DNA of 64,000 nucleotides from NCBI GenBank assembly GCA_045660545.1, contig JAZREA010000021.1, forward strand, positions 62,001 to 126,000, read 5' to 3'. Below, piece by piece: positions 24,486 to 32,841 of the stretch. A program made the translations under genes and the position numbers. A model generated the notes under the pieces. It did not search any database. It worked only from the letters and a program-made list of their open reading frames with translations, and was not told where the DNA came from. This DNA comes from JAZREA01 sp045660545 (GTDB taxonomy: Bacteria > Bacillota > Clostridia > Monoglobales > Firm-18). Position 1 is the stretch's first letter, and each line of letters starts with the position of its first letter.

Positions 24486-25505
24486 TTATCTTTCGGTAAA
24501 ACCAACTTTTTTATAAACCTTCCTGAGAGTCTTGTACGCAACCCTAGAAGCCTTTTCTGCGCCCTCTCTGTAAACGGACTGTATGTAACCCTTGTCCGCC
24601 TGCAATCTGTAATATTTTTCCTGAATAGGCTTTAAGCTGTCGGCAACAGCCTCTGCAACCGCAATCTTAAAGTCGCCATAGCCCTTGCCGCTAAACTCGT
24701 TTACAGACTCCTCGATAGTATTGCCCGTAACTGCGCTGTAAATACTAAGCAGGTTGTTAATACCGTCCTTGCCCTCGCGGTAAGCTATCTCGCCTTCGCT
24801 GTCGGTAACGGCCTTTTTAAACTTCCTGATAATCGTGTCGCGGTCGTCAAGCATAGCAACGTAGCCGTTAGGGTTCGGGTCTGATTTACTCATTTTGCTG
24901 GTCGGGTCTGCAAGGCTCATAACCCTTGCGCCCACCTTGCCGATATAGGCTTCCGGAATAGTAAACACGTCGCCGTATATTCCGTTAAAGCGCTTTGCAA
25001 TATCCCTTGTGATTTCAAGGTGCTGTAACTGGTCGTGTCCGACAGGAACTAAGTTCGCCTGATAAAGCAGTATGTCCGCAGCCATAAGAACAGGGTATGT
25101 AAAAAGCCCGCTGTTTATGTTGTCTTCGTGTTTTTTCGACTTGTCCTTAAACTGAGTCATCCTCTGCAGCTCGCCCATATATGTATAGCAGTTTAAAACC
25201 CACGAAAGCTCGGGATGAGCGCTGACGTGGCTTTGGAAGAATATCGTACTCTTGCCTGGGTCTATGCCGCAGGCTAAATATATTGTGAATATTTCAAGAG
25301 CTCTTTTTCTGAACTCGGCAGGGTTTTGCCTCACAGTGATTGAGTGCAGGTCTGCCACGCAATAAAGGCAGTTATATTCGTCCTGAAAGTTTATCCAGTT
25401 TTTAAGCGCGCCAAGGTAATTACCCAGCGTCAAAAAGCCCGAGGACTGTATTCCGCTTAGAATCGTCTTTTTAGCTTCATTTGGAGTCGGCATATTGTTT
25501 TCCAT
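24486..25505 (-). CDS. trpS: Tryptophan-tRNA ligase
   Basis: This class I aminoacyl-tRNA synthetase charges tRNA-Trp. The 339 residues have the HIGH-equivalent GFLTLGNYLGAL (about 22-33), GHDQLQHLEITRD and the KMSKSDPN loop (about 203). GGAAGG lies upstream of the ATG. The leader is only about 45 nt, so there is no room for a T-box. It is divergent from gltX and heads the run trpS-tagO-apgM-hrb-trxA-MATE. Confidence 0.95.
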   Translation of the reverse strand: MENNMPTPNEAKKTILSGIQSSGFLTLGNYLGALKNWINFQDEYNCLYCVADLHSITVRQNPAEFRKRALEIFTIYLACGIDPGKSTIFFQSHVSAHPELSWVLNCYTYMGELQRMTQFKDKSKKHEDNINSGLFTYPVLMAADILLYQANLVPVGHDQLQHLEITRDIAKRFNGIYGDVFTIPEAYIGKVGARVMSLADPTSKMSKSDPNPNGYVAMLDDRDTIIRKFKKAVTDSEGEIAYREGKDGINNLLSIYSAVTGNTIEESVNEFSGKGYGDFKIAVAEAVADSLKPIQEKYYRLQADKGYIQSVYREGAEKASRVAYKTLRKVYKKVGFTER

Positions 25506-25558
25506 AAATTAATCCTTCCCTTATATGTAAATTATCTGATTACTTCTTCTATTAGTAT

Positions 25559-25588
25559 ATAATACCACATTTTGCATACGTTTGACAA
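25559..25588 (-). promoter_or_regulatory. Promoter of trpS
   Basis: On the minus strand TTGTCA (25588-25583) and TATTAT (25564-25559) are 18 bp apart. Confidence 0.6.
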
Positions 25589-25656
25589 GTAAATTTGAAA
25601 ATATATTACAAGCTGCTGCCAACGCATAAAAAACGTGCAAGTATATGTTATTATGT

Positions 25657-25685
25657 TTGACTTTTTGCGATATTTGATATATTAT
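25657..25685 (+). promoter_or_regulatory. Promoter of gltX
   Basis: TTGACT (25657-25662) and TATTAT (25680-25685) are 17 bp apart, with a leader of about 35 nt. Confidence 0.6.
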
Positions 25686-25726
25686 ATATACATAGTAATA
25701 CATTTTTTGAAGGGAAGGTAAAGCTT

Positions 25727-27172
25727 TTGAAAATCAGAACAAGATTCGCTCCCAGCCCAACAGGCTTTATGCACGTCGGCAACCTGCGCACAGCGCTTTA
25801 TGCATATTTGCTTACAAAGTCTAAGGGCGGAGACTTTATTTTAAGAATAGAGGACACCGACCAGGGCCGTTACGTGGAAGGTGCGACAGACATTATCTAT
25901 AACACTTTAAAGGAAACAGGTCTACTTTGGGACGAAGGTCCGGACATCGGCGGCGACTATGGCCCGTACATTCAGTCTGAAAGACGCGGAATGTATAAAG
26001 AATATGCCGAACAGCTCGTTGAAGAGGGCAAGGCGTACTACTGCTTCTGCGACGAGGACAGGCTTAACGAGGTAAGGGCAGTTTGCGAAGCTAAAAAGAT
26101 TCCGCCAAAATACGACAGACACTGTCTTTCTCTTTCAAAGGAAGAAATACAGGCTAAAATAGACGCGGGCGAGCCTTACGTTATAAGGCAGCTTATGCCT
26201 GACAGCGGAACGACGTCTTTTGACGACGCGGTTTTTGGCACTATTACGGTTGAAAACTCCACCCTGGACGACATGGTGCTTTTAAAGTCGGACGGACTTC
26301 CTACCTACAACTTTGCAAACGTTATTGACGACCACCTTATGGGAATAACCCACGTAATCCGTGGTAACGAATATCTTTCCTCCACCCCTAAGTACAACCT
26401 TTTGTACGAGGCGTTTGGTTGGGAGATTCCGACATACATTCACTGTTCTCCCGTTATGAGAGACCACACACACAAGCTTTCAAAGCGTGACGGCGACGCT
26501 TCTTACGAAGACTTTATCAAAAAAGGTTATTTAAAAGAAGCTATTATAAACTACATCGCCCTTTTAGGGTGGAGCCCACAAGGCGAGCAGGAAAAATTCA
26601 CTTTGCAAGAGTTAGTTGAAAAGTTCGACGTTTCAGGAATCAGCAAATCGCCTGCGATTTTTGACGAAGCTAAGCTTGCGTGGTTAAACGGAGAATATAT
26701 CCGCGAGCTTTCGCCGGAAGAGTTCCACAAAAAGGCAGAGCCTTTCTACGAAGGCGTAGTTACAAGCGCAAGCATCGACACAAGGCAAATCAGCGAGCTT
26801 TTACAAAAAAGATGCGAAAAGCTCTCTGACATTCCCGAGCAGGTAGACTTTTTTGACGCGCTTCCCGACTACGACATCGAGCTTTATAACCACAAAAAGA
26901 TGAAGACCAATCCCGAAAATTCAAAGGAAGCTCTTTTACAGATTAAAGAGGTTGTAGAAAATATGGACGCTTTCGACTTTGAAACGGTGCATAACGAGAT
27001 GATGTCCTTAGTTGAGAGAATGGGCGTTAAGAACGGACAGGTTCTGTTCCCGCTTCGTGTTGCGGTTTCGGGCAAGTCGTTTACTCCGGGCGGCGGTGTA
27101 GAGCTTGCTGCTATATTGGGCAAGGAAGAAACATTAAAGAGAATCGACATCGCACTTAATAAACTTTCATAA
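25727..27172 (+). CDS. gltX: Glutamate-tRNA ligase
   Basis: This class I synthetase charges tRNA-Glu (and in many Firmicutes tRNA-Gln for later amidation). The 481 residues start at a TTG with GAAGGGAAGG upstream and show RFAPSPTGFMHVGNLRTALY (HIGH equivalent), ILRIEDTDQGR, VIRGNEYLSSTPKYNLLYEA (in parts) and the KLSKRDG loop (about 249). The length is normal. A tRNA-Glu gene lies at 36774-36848. It ends 6 bp before repeat L3. Confidence 0.96.
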   Translation: MKIRTRFAPSPTGFMHVGNLRTALYAYLLTKSKGGDFILRIEDTDQGRYVEGATDIIYNTLKETGLLWDEGPDIGGDYGPYIQSERRGMYKEYAEQLVEEGKAYYCFCDEDRLNEVRAVCEAKKIPPKYDRHCLSLSKEEIQAKIDAGEPYVIRQLMPDSGTTSFDDAVFGTITVENSTLDDMVLLKSDGLPTYNFANVIDDHLMGITHVIRGNEYLSSTPKYNLLYEAFGWEIPTYIHCSPVMRDHTHKLSKRDGDASYEDFIKKGYLKEAIINYIALLGWSPQGEQEKFTLQELVEKFDVSGISKSPAIFDEAKLAWLNGEYIRELSPEEFHKKAEPFYEGVVTSASIDTRQISELLQKRCEKLSDIPEQVDFFDALPDYDIELYNHKKMKTNPENSKEALLQIKEVVENMDAFDFETVHNEMMSLVERMGVKNGQVLFPLRVAVSGKSFTPGGGVELAAILGKEETLKRIDIALNKLS

Positions 27173-27178
27173 AAACAA

Positions 27179-27436
27179 GGGCTGTAGCAAAATGCGCACA
27201 ACACACAATGCGCTAAAAAACGTTTAATAAAGACTCTTTGTTAGGCAAAAACAGATGAAATAATATTTTTTGAGGAAGAAATTCGATGCTTTTCGAATTT
27301 CTTCTTTTTTATTGCATTGTGTTTTGAACAAACTTCGCCTCTCGACGTACCTGTGTACGCCTTCGGGTATCCGAAAGCAAGGCATGTGCCTGCTTTCGCT
27401 CAGTTTGTCCAATCTGCGCTATTTTTCGTCCGCCCC
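27179..27436 (-). repeat. Long palindromic intergenic element, copy L3 (inverted)
   Basis: This is a full-length copy (258 bp) in the opposite orientation to L1. The outer ends are GGGCTGTAGCAAAATGCGCA at 27179 and, on the other side, the complement of GGGGCGGACGAAAAATAGCGC. The internal hairpins match L1: GAAGAAATTCGA/TCGAATTTCTTC, GAAAGCAAGG/CCTGCTTTC and the CGTAC/GTACG stem. Two different bases in the CGTAC and loop region keep pairing possible. It sits 6 bp after gltX and directly abuts S2, together filling the gltX-xth convergent gap. Confidence 0.85.
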
Positions 27437-27441
27437 TAAAA

Positions 27442-27533
27442 AGAGGATGCAGCAAAATAGAATCATTTTGATGCATCCTCTTTAATTATATTCATTTTTT
27501 CGTCTTGTGTGTTCGGTGCATTTTTCTACACCC
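27442..27533 (+). repeat. Short palindromic intergenic element, copy S2
   Basis: GAGGATGCAGCAAAAT (27442-27457) pairs with ATTTTGATGCATCCTC (27464-27479) with one mismatch, followed by TTTAATT; then comes a T-rich spacer and the conserved right end CTTGTGTGTTCGGTGCA-TTTTTCTACACCC. The layout is the same as S1 and S3. It ends 3 bp before the xth stop. Confidence 0.8.
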
Positions 27534-27536
27534 TTT

Positions 27537-28283
27537 TCAGATTTCAAGCATTACAGGGCAATGGTCGCTGCCTAATACCTCGGGCAGAATTTGTGCTGTC
27601 TTTATCTTGCCCTTTAAAGAATCCGACACTAAAAAGTAGTCTATACGCCATCCTGCGTTGTTCGCCCTTGCGTTAAAGCGGTACGACCACCAAGAATACG
27701 CGTCCCTTTTATCAGGGTTAACAAATCGAAACGTATCTGTAAACCCAGCGCCTAAAAGTTCGGTAAACTTTGCGCGCTCTTCGTCCGAAAAACCCGGATT
27801 TCCGACGTTGGACTTTGGATTTTTAAGGTCGATCTCGTTGTGTGCGACGTTTAGGTCTCCGCACAAAATTACGGGCTTTGTCTTGTCAAGGCGCGCAAGG
27901 TATTCTCTCATATCGTCCTCAAACTCCATCCTGTACGAAAGCCTTGCAAGGTTGGGCTGTGCGTTTGGCGTATAGCAGGTTACGAGGAAAAATTCGTCGT
28001 ACTCCGCGGTTATCACCCTTCCCTCGTCCGTGTGCTTGCCGTCTATACCAAACACCACATTAATCGGCTCGCTCTTTGTAAAAAGAGCGGTGCCTGAATA
28101 TCCCTTTTTAACAGCGCTGTTGATATAGACGTGGTAGTTTTCGGGGTAAAAGGTCATCTGCTCGGGCTGGAGCTTGGTCTCTTGCAGACAAAAGAAGTCT
28201 GCGTCCGCTTGTTTGAAAAAATCTTCAAACCCCTTTGTAAGACACGCCCTAAGTCCGTTAACATTCCATGATATAAACTTCAT
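27537..28283 (-). CDS. xth: Exodeoxyribonuclease III
   Basis: This Mg-dependent 3'-5' exonuclease and AP endonuclease acts in base-excision repair. The 248 residues carry the EEP-fold motifs SWNVNGLRACL, FCLQETKLQPEQM, GDLNVAHNEIDLKNPKSN, the middle PDKRDAYSWWSYR and the C-terminal GSDHCPVML with the catalytic His. The length matches ExoA of Gram-positive bacteria. It is divergent from the EamA permease gene. Confidence 0.95.
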   Translation of the reverse strand: MKFISWNVNGLRACLTKGFEDFFKQADADFFCLQETKLQPEQMTFYPENYHVYINSAVKKGYSGTALFTKSEPINVVFGIDGKHTDEGRVITAEYDEFFLVTCYTPNAQPNLARLSYRMEFEDDMREYLARLDKTKPVILCGDLNVAHNEIDLKNPKSNVGNPGFSDEERAKFTELLGAGFTDTFRFVNPDKRDAYSWWSYRFNARANNAGWRIDYFLVSDSLKGKIKTAQILPEVLGSDHCPVMLEI

Positions 28284-28312
28284 TTAATCACCCTTTTTGT
28301 TTGTAAAATATG

Positions 28313-28341
28313 TTGAATCGACTCCGAAAATGTGTTAAAAT
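28313..28341 (+). promoter_or_regulatory. Promoter of the EamA permease gene
   Basis: TTGAAT (28313-28318) and TAAAAT (28336-28341) are 17 bp apart; CGGAGGG at 28349-28355 follows. Confidence 0.6.
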
Positions 28342-28361
28342 GTAAAACCGGAGGGATTAAT

Positions 28362-29255
28362 ATGGAAAACAAGGCAGTTTTATCTGCATTTTTTGGATAT
28401 TTAATATTTGGCTTCAGCTTTATGTTTGCAAAGATAGCGTTAGACGTAGCCTCTCCTTTTATACTTTTGATGTATCGTTTTATCTTTGCGTTTTTAATTT
28501 TATCCGTTTTGCTGCTTAGCGGCAAGTTCAAGGTAAACTACAAGGGCAAAAGGATAGGCCCGCTTTTGTTACTGGGAATTTTCCAGCCTGTTTTATACTT
28601 TTTTGGCGAAAACTACGGTATCGCATATTCAAACTCTACCTTTGCCGCTATTATGATAGCGCTTGTGCCGATTTCTTCTACAATTTTCGCCTCGGTTTTC
28701 CTGAAAGAAAACCCTACAAAAAAGCAGTGGGTCTTTTGCGTTTTGTCTATCGCGGGTGTAATAGTTATGGCGCTTCAAAATTCCGCCAACGGCACCATAA
28801 AACCGATAGGCGTTGCCCTTTTGATGCTCGCAGTTTTTGCAGACACGGGATATATGTACATAAGGAGAAAGTACTCCAAAGACTTTACCGCGTTTGAAAG
28901 CACATACTCCATGATGATTTGCGGGGCAATCGTTTTTAGCTCACTGGCTGTAATCGAAAACATCGACTCTCCGGGGGCGCTGATTGCGCCACTTTACGAC
29001 ATATCGTTTTTAACAAGCGTTTTGTACCTCTCAGTACTTTCGTCGGTTGCGGCGTTTTTGCTTTTAAACTTTGCGGCGGCCCACATCCCTGTCGCGAGGA
29101 CGGTTGTTTTTTCAAACCTTTGTGCCGTGGTTTCGGTCTTTGCGGGCGTGGTGTTTTTAAACGAAAGGTGCACTGCTGTGTCGTTTATCGCCTCGATAGT
29201 TACAATCGTCGGAATATACGGGGTGCAAAAGTACGCAAGGCACGACACTGATTAA
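28362..29255 (+). CDS. EamA/DMT-family permease
   Basis: The 297 residues form about ten hydrophobic helices in two EamA repeats (about 5-140 and 150-290). The repeats are recognisable by the late-helix pattern ALVPISSTIFASVFLKENPT in the first half and SNLCAVVSVFAGVVFLNERCT in the second. Such proteins export or import metabolites such as amino acids, or nucleotide sugars. The substrate is unknown. I chose the ATG at 28362 with CGGAGGG 7 bp upstream over the upstream start at 28332, which falls inside the promoter. Confidence 0.9.
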   Translation: MENKAVLSAFFGYLIFGFSFMFAKIALDVASPFILLMYRFIFAFLILSVLLLSGKFKVNYKGKRIGPLLLLGIFQPVLYFFGENYGIAYSNSTFAAIMIALVPISSTIFASVFLKENPTKKQWVFCVLSIAGVIVMALQNSANGTIKPIGVALLMLAVFADTGYMYIRRKYSKDFTAFESTYSMMICGAIVFSSLAVIENIDSPGALIAPLYDISFLTSVLYLSVLSSVAAFLLLNFAAAHIPVARTVVFSNLCAVVSVFAGVVFLNERCTAVSFIASIVTIVGIYGVQKYARHDTD

Positions 29256-29308
29256 CACTCTTTATATATTAATTGTACCACAAACGTCATATTTTTACAA
29301 TAACACAT

Positions 29309-29344
29309 AAAAAAAGAGGCGATGATTACATCGCCTCTTTTTTA
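29309..29344. terminator. Bidirectional terminator between the EamA permease gene and rapZ
   Basis: AGAGGCGATG (29315-29324) and CATCGCCTCT (29329-29338) flank ATTA, with A7 on one side and T7 on the other, so it works on both strands. The last codon and stop of rapZ (29326-29331) lie inside the loop and right arm, so the terminator is partly coding. Confidence 0.9.
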
Positions 29345-30186
29345 TAATCTCTATGGATTACGGTGGCCGCGCCTCCGCTTTCCTTAATGTGCCTGTAAAG
29401 GCTCTCTGCCAACGCAACCGAGCGGTGTCTGCCCCCCGTACAGCCAAGGGCTATTACAAGGTTCTTCTTCCCCTCTTCAACAAACTGCGGCAAAAGGTAG
29501 TCTACCATATCGGTTATCATTTTTAAAAACGTATTGCTTTGCTTAAACTGCATCACATAGTCATAAACGCACTTTTCCAGACCGCTATGTTCTTTCAGCT
29601 CGTCTATGTAATACGGGTTTGGCAAAAACCTTACATCAAACACCATATCCGCGTCAAGCGGCAACCCATATTTAAAGCCGAACGAAAGCACGCTTATGCT
29701 GATAGGCACCTCTTCATCGCTCTCAAAAACTTCAGAAATAGCCATTCTGCACTGTCTTTGTGTCAAATTTGTCGTGTTGATTATATTCGACGCGCGAACA
29801 AAAAGGTCGTTTAAAAGTTTGCGCTCGTGCGCAATAGCGTCAGAAAGCCTTCCGTCTGTATTAAGCGGGTGCTTTCTTCTTGTCTCTTTGTATCTCTTTA
29901 CGAGTGCCTCGTCCGAAGCGTCTAAAAACAAAATTTCGTAGACAATGCCCTTTTGCTTCATTTCTTCCAAGGCGCCCGTAAGCTCGCCGAACATATCCCC
30001 GCTTCTTATGTCGCAGACTACCGCGATTTTATCAAGCTTCCCCTGTGAGCCGTTACAAAACTCCGCAAACTTAGGAATCAAAACAGGAGGCATATTGTCG
30101 ATACAGTAGTACCCGATGTCCTCCATACACCTAAGAGCGTGTGTCTTACCCGCGCCGGAAAGCCCTGTTATTAACACAAAACGCAT
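29326..30186 (-). CDS. rapZ: RNase adapter RapZ / YvcJ nucleotide-binding protein
   Basis: The 286-residue P-loop protein begins MRFVLITGLSGAGKTHAL. It has a Walker B-like VVCDIRSGD, the mid segment RRKHPLNTDGRLSDAI and the C-terminal GCTGGRHRSVALAE phosphate-binding motif. In enterobacteria RapZ senses GlcN6P and controls glmS decay; in Bacillus YvcJ hydrolyses GTP and affects competence. It follows murB by 2 bp. The usual downstream yvcK and whiA are not here, and a terminator closes the unit. Confidence 0.94.
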   Translation of the reverse strand: MRFVLITGLSGAGKTHALRCMEDIGYYCIDNMPPVLIPKFAEFCNGSQGKLDKIAVVCDIRSGDMFGELTGALEEMKQKGIVYEILFLDASDEALVKRYKETRRKHPLNTDGRLSDAIAHERKLLNDLFVRASNIINTTNLTQRQCRMAISEVFESDEEVPISISVLSFGFKYGLPLDADMVFDVRFLPNPYYIDELKEHSGLEKCVYDYVMQFKQSNTFLKMITDMVDYLLPQFVEEGKKNLVIALGCTGGRHRSVALAESLYRHIKESGGAATVIHRDYKKEAM

Positions 30187-30188
30187 TC

Positions 30189-31094
30189 TTACTTTACCTC
30201 TCCAATTAATTTAATCTCGGGTTCAAGCTCCACGCCAAAGCGCATATACACCTCTTTTTTTATATGCTCTATCAATTCGTATATATCCTTTGAAGTAGCG
30301 TGGTCGTAGTTTATCACAAAGCCCGCGTGCTTTTCGGAAACCATCGCGCCGCCTATGCGGTAGCCTTTAAGAGCCGCCTCTTCAATAAGCTTGCCTGCAA
30401 AGTGTCCCTCGGGACGTTTGAATGTACTTCCCGCGCTTGGATATTCCAAAGGCTGTTTTTCCCGCCTTTTTGCGTTAAGCTCCGCCATTTGCGCGCGTAT
30501 TAACGCAGGGTCTTTCGGCTCTAAATGTATTTTAGTGCTAAGTACAACCAGCTTTGTGTCGGTAATTATACTGCGTCTGTATGCAAACTCGTGGTCTTCG
30601 ATTTCTATAATATTTCCGCTTTCGCCCACGCACAAGCTTGAAACAACAACATCCTTCATCTCGCGCCCGTACGCGCCAGCGTTCATCGCAACCGCCCCGC
30701 CTATCGAGCCGGGGATACCCGATGCAAACTCAAAGCCTCCAAGGCCGTGTTCCAGCGCTGTTGCTGCAATTTTGGAAAGCAGCGCGCCACCCTGCGCTAT
30801 TATATCATTGCCCTCGACAGTAATTTTGGAAAAATTGCTTCCCAAATTTATAACCACTCCGTCGTAGCCGTCGTCAGGGAACAAGACGTTAGAACCGTTA
30901 CCGATAACAATATACTCTGTACCCGAAAGCGCCTTTAACAAGGCAACAACCTCGTCCTCGGCCTGTGGCGACACAAAGAATGCCGCGTTTCCGCCAACAC
31001 GAAGTGTTGTATGCTTGCTCATCGGCTCGTTTTCCAAAACACGCCCGGGACCTACTATTGAATTTATAATCTCCTTAACAGCCAAATTGTCCAA
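30189..31094 (-). CDS. murB: UDP-N-acetylenolpyruvoylglucosamine reductase
   Basis: This FAD enzyme makes UDP-MurNAc for peptidoglycan. The 301 residues show HTTLRVGGNAAFF, GNGSNVLFPDDG, the FAD loop GIPGSIGGAVAMNAGAYG (about 118-135), YRRS and the catalytic-Ser segment YPSAGSTFKRP (about 223). The start is a TTG at 31094 with GGAGG 9 bp upstream. It lies between glcK and rapZ in one transcript. Confidence 0.95.
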   Translation of the reverse strand: MDNLAVKEIINSIVGPGRVLENEPMSKHTTLRVGGNAAFFVSPQAEDEVVALLKALSGTEYIVIGNGSNVLFPDDGYDGVVINLGSNFSKITVEGNDIIAQGGALLSKIAATALEHGLGGFEFASGIPGSIGGAVAMNAGAYGREMKDVVVSSLCVGESGNIIEIEDHEFAYRRSIITDTKLVVLSTKIHLEPKDPALIRAQMAELNAKRREKQPLEYPSAGSTFKRPEGHFAGKLIEEAALKGYRIGGAMVSEKHAGFVINYDHATSKDIYELIEHIKKEVYMRFGVELEPEIKLIGEVK

Positions 31095-31117
31095 AAGGAC
31101 ACCTCCTATGCGGATAT

Positions 31118-32065
31118 CTATGCGCCCAGTGCAGCAGCACCGATTATTCCTGCGTCATTACCGAGTACAGCCGTTTGTATAACCGTCTTTGGAACGTCGA
31201 CGTCACGGTCATATCTCTCCTGATTAACAAAACGGCTAATCGCGTCTACAAGGCGCGCTCCCTGGTTGGAAATTCCGCCGCCGATTACAACCTTTTCAGG
31301 CTGAAAAATATTAATCACGTTAGTTAATCCTGTAGAAAAATGCTCTATAAAACTATCTACAACCTCTTTCGCAACAGGGCAACCCATATCAAGAGCGTCA
31401 AAAGGCGTTTTGCCATTCACGCGGTCAACGTCGTTTTCCACAAGACCTGCGAGAATACTGTCGGGGTTTTTGATTACAGCTTCCTTAGTATTAGAAACCA
31501 AAGCCGTTGCAGAGCCGTATGCCTCCCAGCACCCTTTTCTGCCGCAGTTACACTGCTTGCCGTCCTTTACTATTACCATATGTCCCAGCTCGCCGCCGAT
31601 ATGATTAAATCCGTCGTAAATCTTTTTGTTGATAATTATTCCGCCGCCTATGCCCGTACCAATCGTAATCATAACGGAGTTGGAGGCGTCAGCAGTTGCG
31701 CCCGCAATTGCTTCTCCAAGGGCGGCGCAGTCGGCGTCGTTACCTAAAAACACAGGTACACCTAACTTGTCCTCTATCATTTTGGAAAGCGGGATGTTAT
31801 TAAGGTTAATGTTAGCGCAGTGTCCAACTACGCCTGCCTTTGAATCGGCATATCCCGGGACTCCCACGCCGATTGACTTTATGTCCTTTGCGGTCAGGTT
31901 AGCCTTGTCTATAAGCCTTTCACACAACATTATAAGGTCTGCAATAATCTCAACATCAGGCCTTTTGCCGTTAGCGGGAACGGATTCTTTGGAAATAATG
32001 TTGTAATCGTCGTCCATCAGTCCAGCAGCAAGGTTTGTACCTCCCACATCTACCCCTATTCTCAT
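31118..32065 (-). CDS. glcK: ROK-family glucokinase
   Basis: This enzyme phosphorylates glucose with ATP. The 315 residues carry the ATP motif DVGGTNLAAGLMD at the N-terminus, the sugar-binding NDADCAALGEA, GTGIGGGIIIN and the ROK zinc motif CNCGRKGCWEAYGS (about 178-191). No N-terminal helix-turn-helix is present, so it is a kinase and not a ROK repressor. It lies in the same transcript as hprK, which controls carbon catabolite repression, a fitting neighbour. Confidence 0.93.
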   Translation of the reverse strand: MRIGVDVGGTNLAAGLMDDDYNIISKESVPANGKRPDVEIIADLIMLCERLIDKANLTAKDIKSIGVGVPGYADSKAGVVGHCANINLNNIPLSKMIEDKLGVPVFLGNDADCAALGEAIAGATADASNSVMITIGTGIGGGIIINKKIYDGFNHIGGELGHMVIVKDGKQCNCGRKGCWEAYGSATALVSNTKEAVIKNPDSILAGLVENDVDRVNGKTPFDALDMGCPVAKEVVDSFIEHFSTGLTNVINIFQPEKVVIGGGISNQGARLVDAISRFVNQERYDRDVDVPKTVIQTAVLGNDAGIIGAAALGA

Positions 32066-32076
32066 AAAAATCCTCC

Positions 32077-32805
32077 TTACAGTATGCTTTTGCCCTTTGT
32101 ATTCAAAAAGTTTTCAAGTTGTTTTAAATCCTTATTTATAATCAGTCTCTCGTCAAAATCAAGCGATTGCAAAAGCTCGGTCGATATAGGATAACGCCCC
32201 ACAAGCTCGCAGTAGTGAGCGTCCGAATTTACACATATCATTGTGCCGTGCTTTTTGCACGCACGCAAAAGATGTGTGGTACGCTCCAAAGTTTTCCCCT
32301 TGTTGAGCGAATGTTCGTTAAGCTCAATTACCTTACCCTTTTGCGCCGCCGTCTTGGCCACCAGGTCGTAATCCGCCCCGCACGACACTCTGTCGATGTG
32401 GCCTAAAATATCTATATACGGGTTTTCCATGGCCTGAAGCAGCATCTTGGTATGCTCCTCGCTCGTTTTAGGAGCATACGTAGGAGAATGAACAGACGCT
32501 ATAACTATATCAAGCTTTTTTAATATATTTTCTTCTAAGTCCAGCTCCGCATCCGAGTTAAGATAAGAGCACTCTACCCCTTTGATTAAAACGACCTTTC
32601 CGCCACATACTTTGCGCGGCACCGTCGACGTGGCCAAAACGCTGAAATGCCAGGGGTGTGGCGCGTCAGGCATACTTGGTGCGTGGTCTGTAATCGCTAT
32701 CGCTTCAAGCCCTGCGCTTTTGGCGCACTCCGCGTTTTCCTTTAAGGTGCTGTACGCGTGCGAGCTTGCCATAGTATGGGTGTGTAAATCCGTTTTTATC
32801 TCCAT
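32077..32805 (-). CDS. PHP-domain phosphoesterase (YcdX-like)
   Basis: The 242 residues have the PHP metal-binding pattern: DLHTHTMASSHAYST at the N-terminus, ITDHAPSMPDAPH, the strand IASVHSPTYAP, ILGHIDRVSCG and VNSDAHYCE near the C-terminus. Relatives hydrolyse phosphate esters or histidinol phosphate. The substrate here is unknown. It is sandwiched between hprK and glcK, an order that recurs around hprK in Clostridia as far as I recall. Confidence 0.9.
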   Translation of the reverse strand: MEIKTDLHTHTMASSHAYSTLKENAECAKSAGLEAIAITDHAPSMPDAPHPWHFSVLATSTVPRKVCGGKVVLIKGVECSYLNSDAELDLEENILKKLDIVIASVHSPTYAPKTSEEHTKMLLQAMENPYIDILGHIDRVSCGADYDLVAKTAAQKGKVIELNEHSLNKGKTLERTTHLLRACKKHGTMICVNSDAHYCELVGRYPISTELLQSLDFDERLIINKDLKQLENFLNTKGKSIL

Positions 32806-32841
32806 ATTATTCGCCTTTCGTCTGCTTTTTAAAACGCAGTG

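Noticed and set aside
25506..25726. T-box riboswitch upstream of trpS or gltX
   Set aside because: Leaders are about 35-45 nt after good promoters, and no T-box sequence or antiterminator is present.
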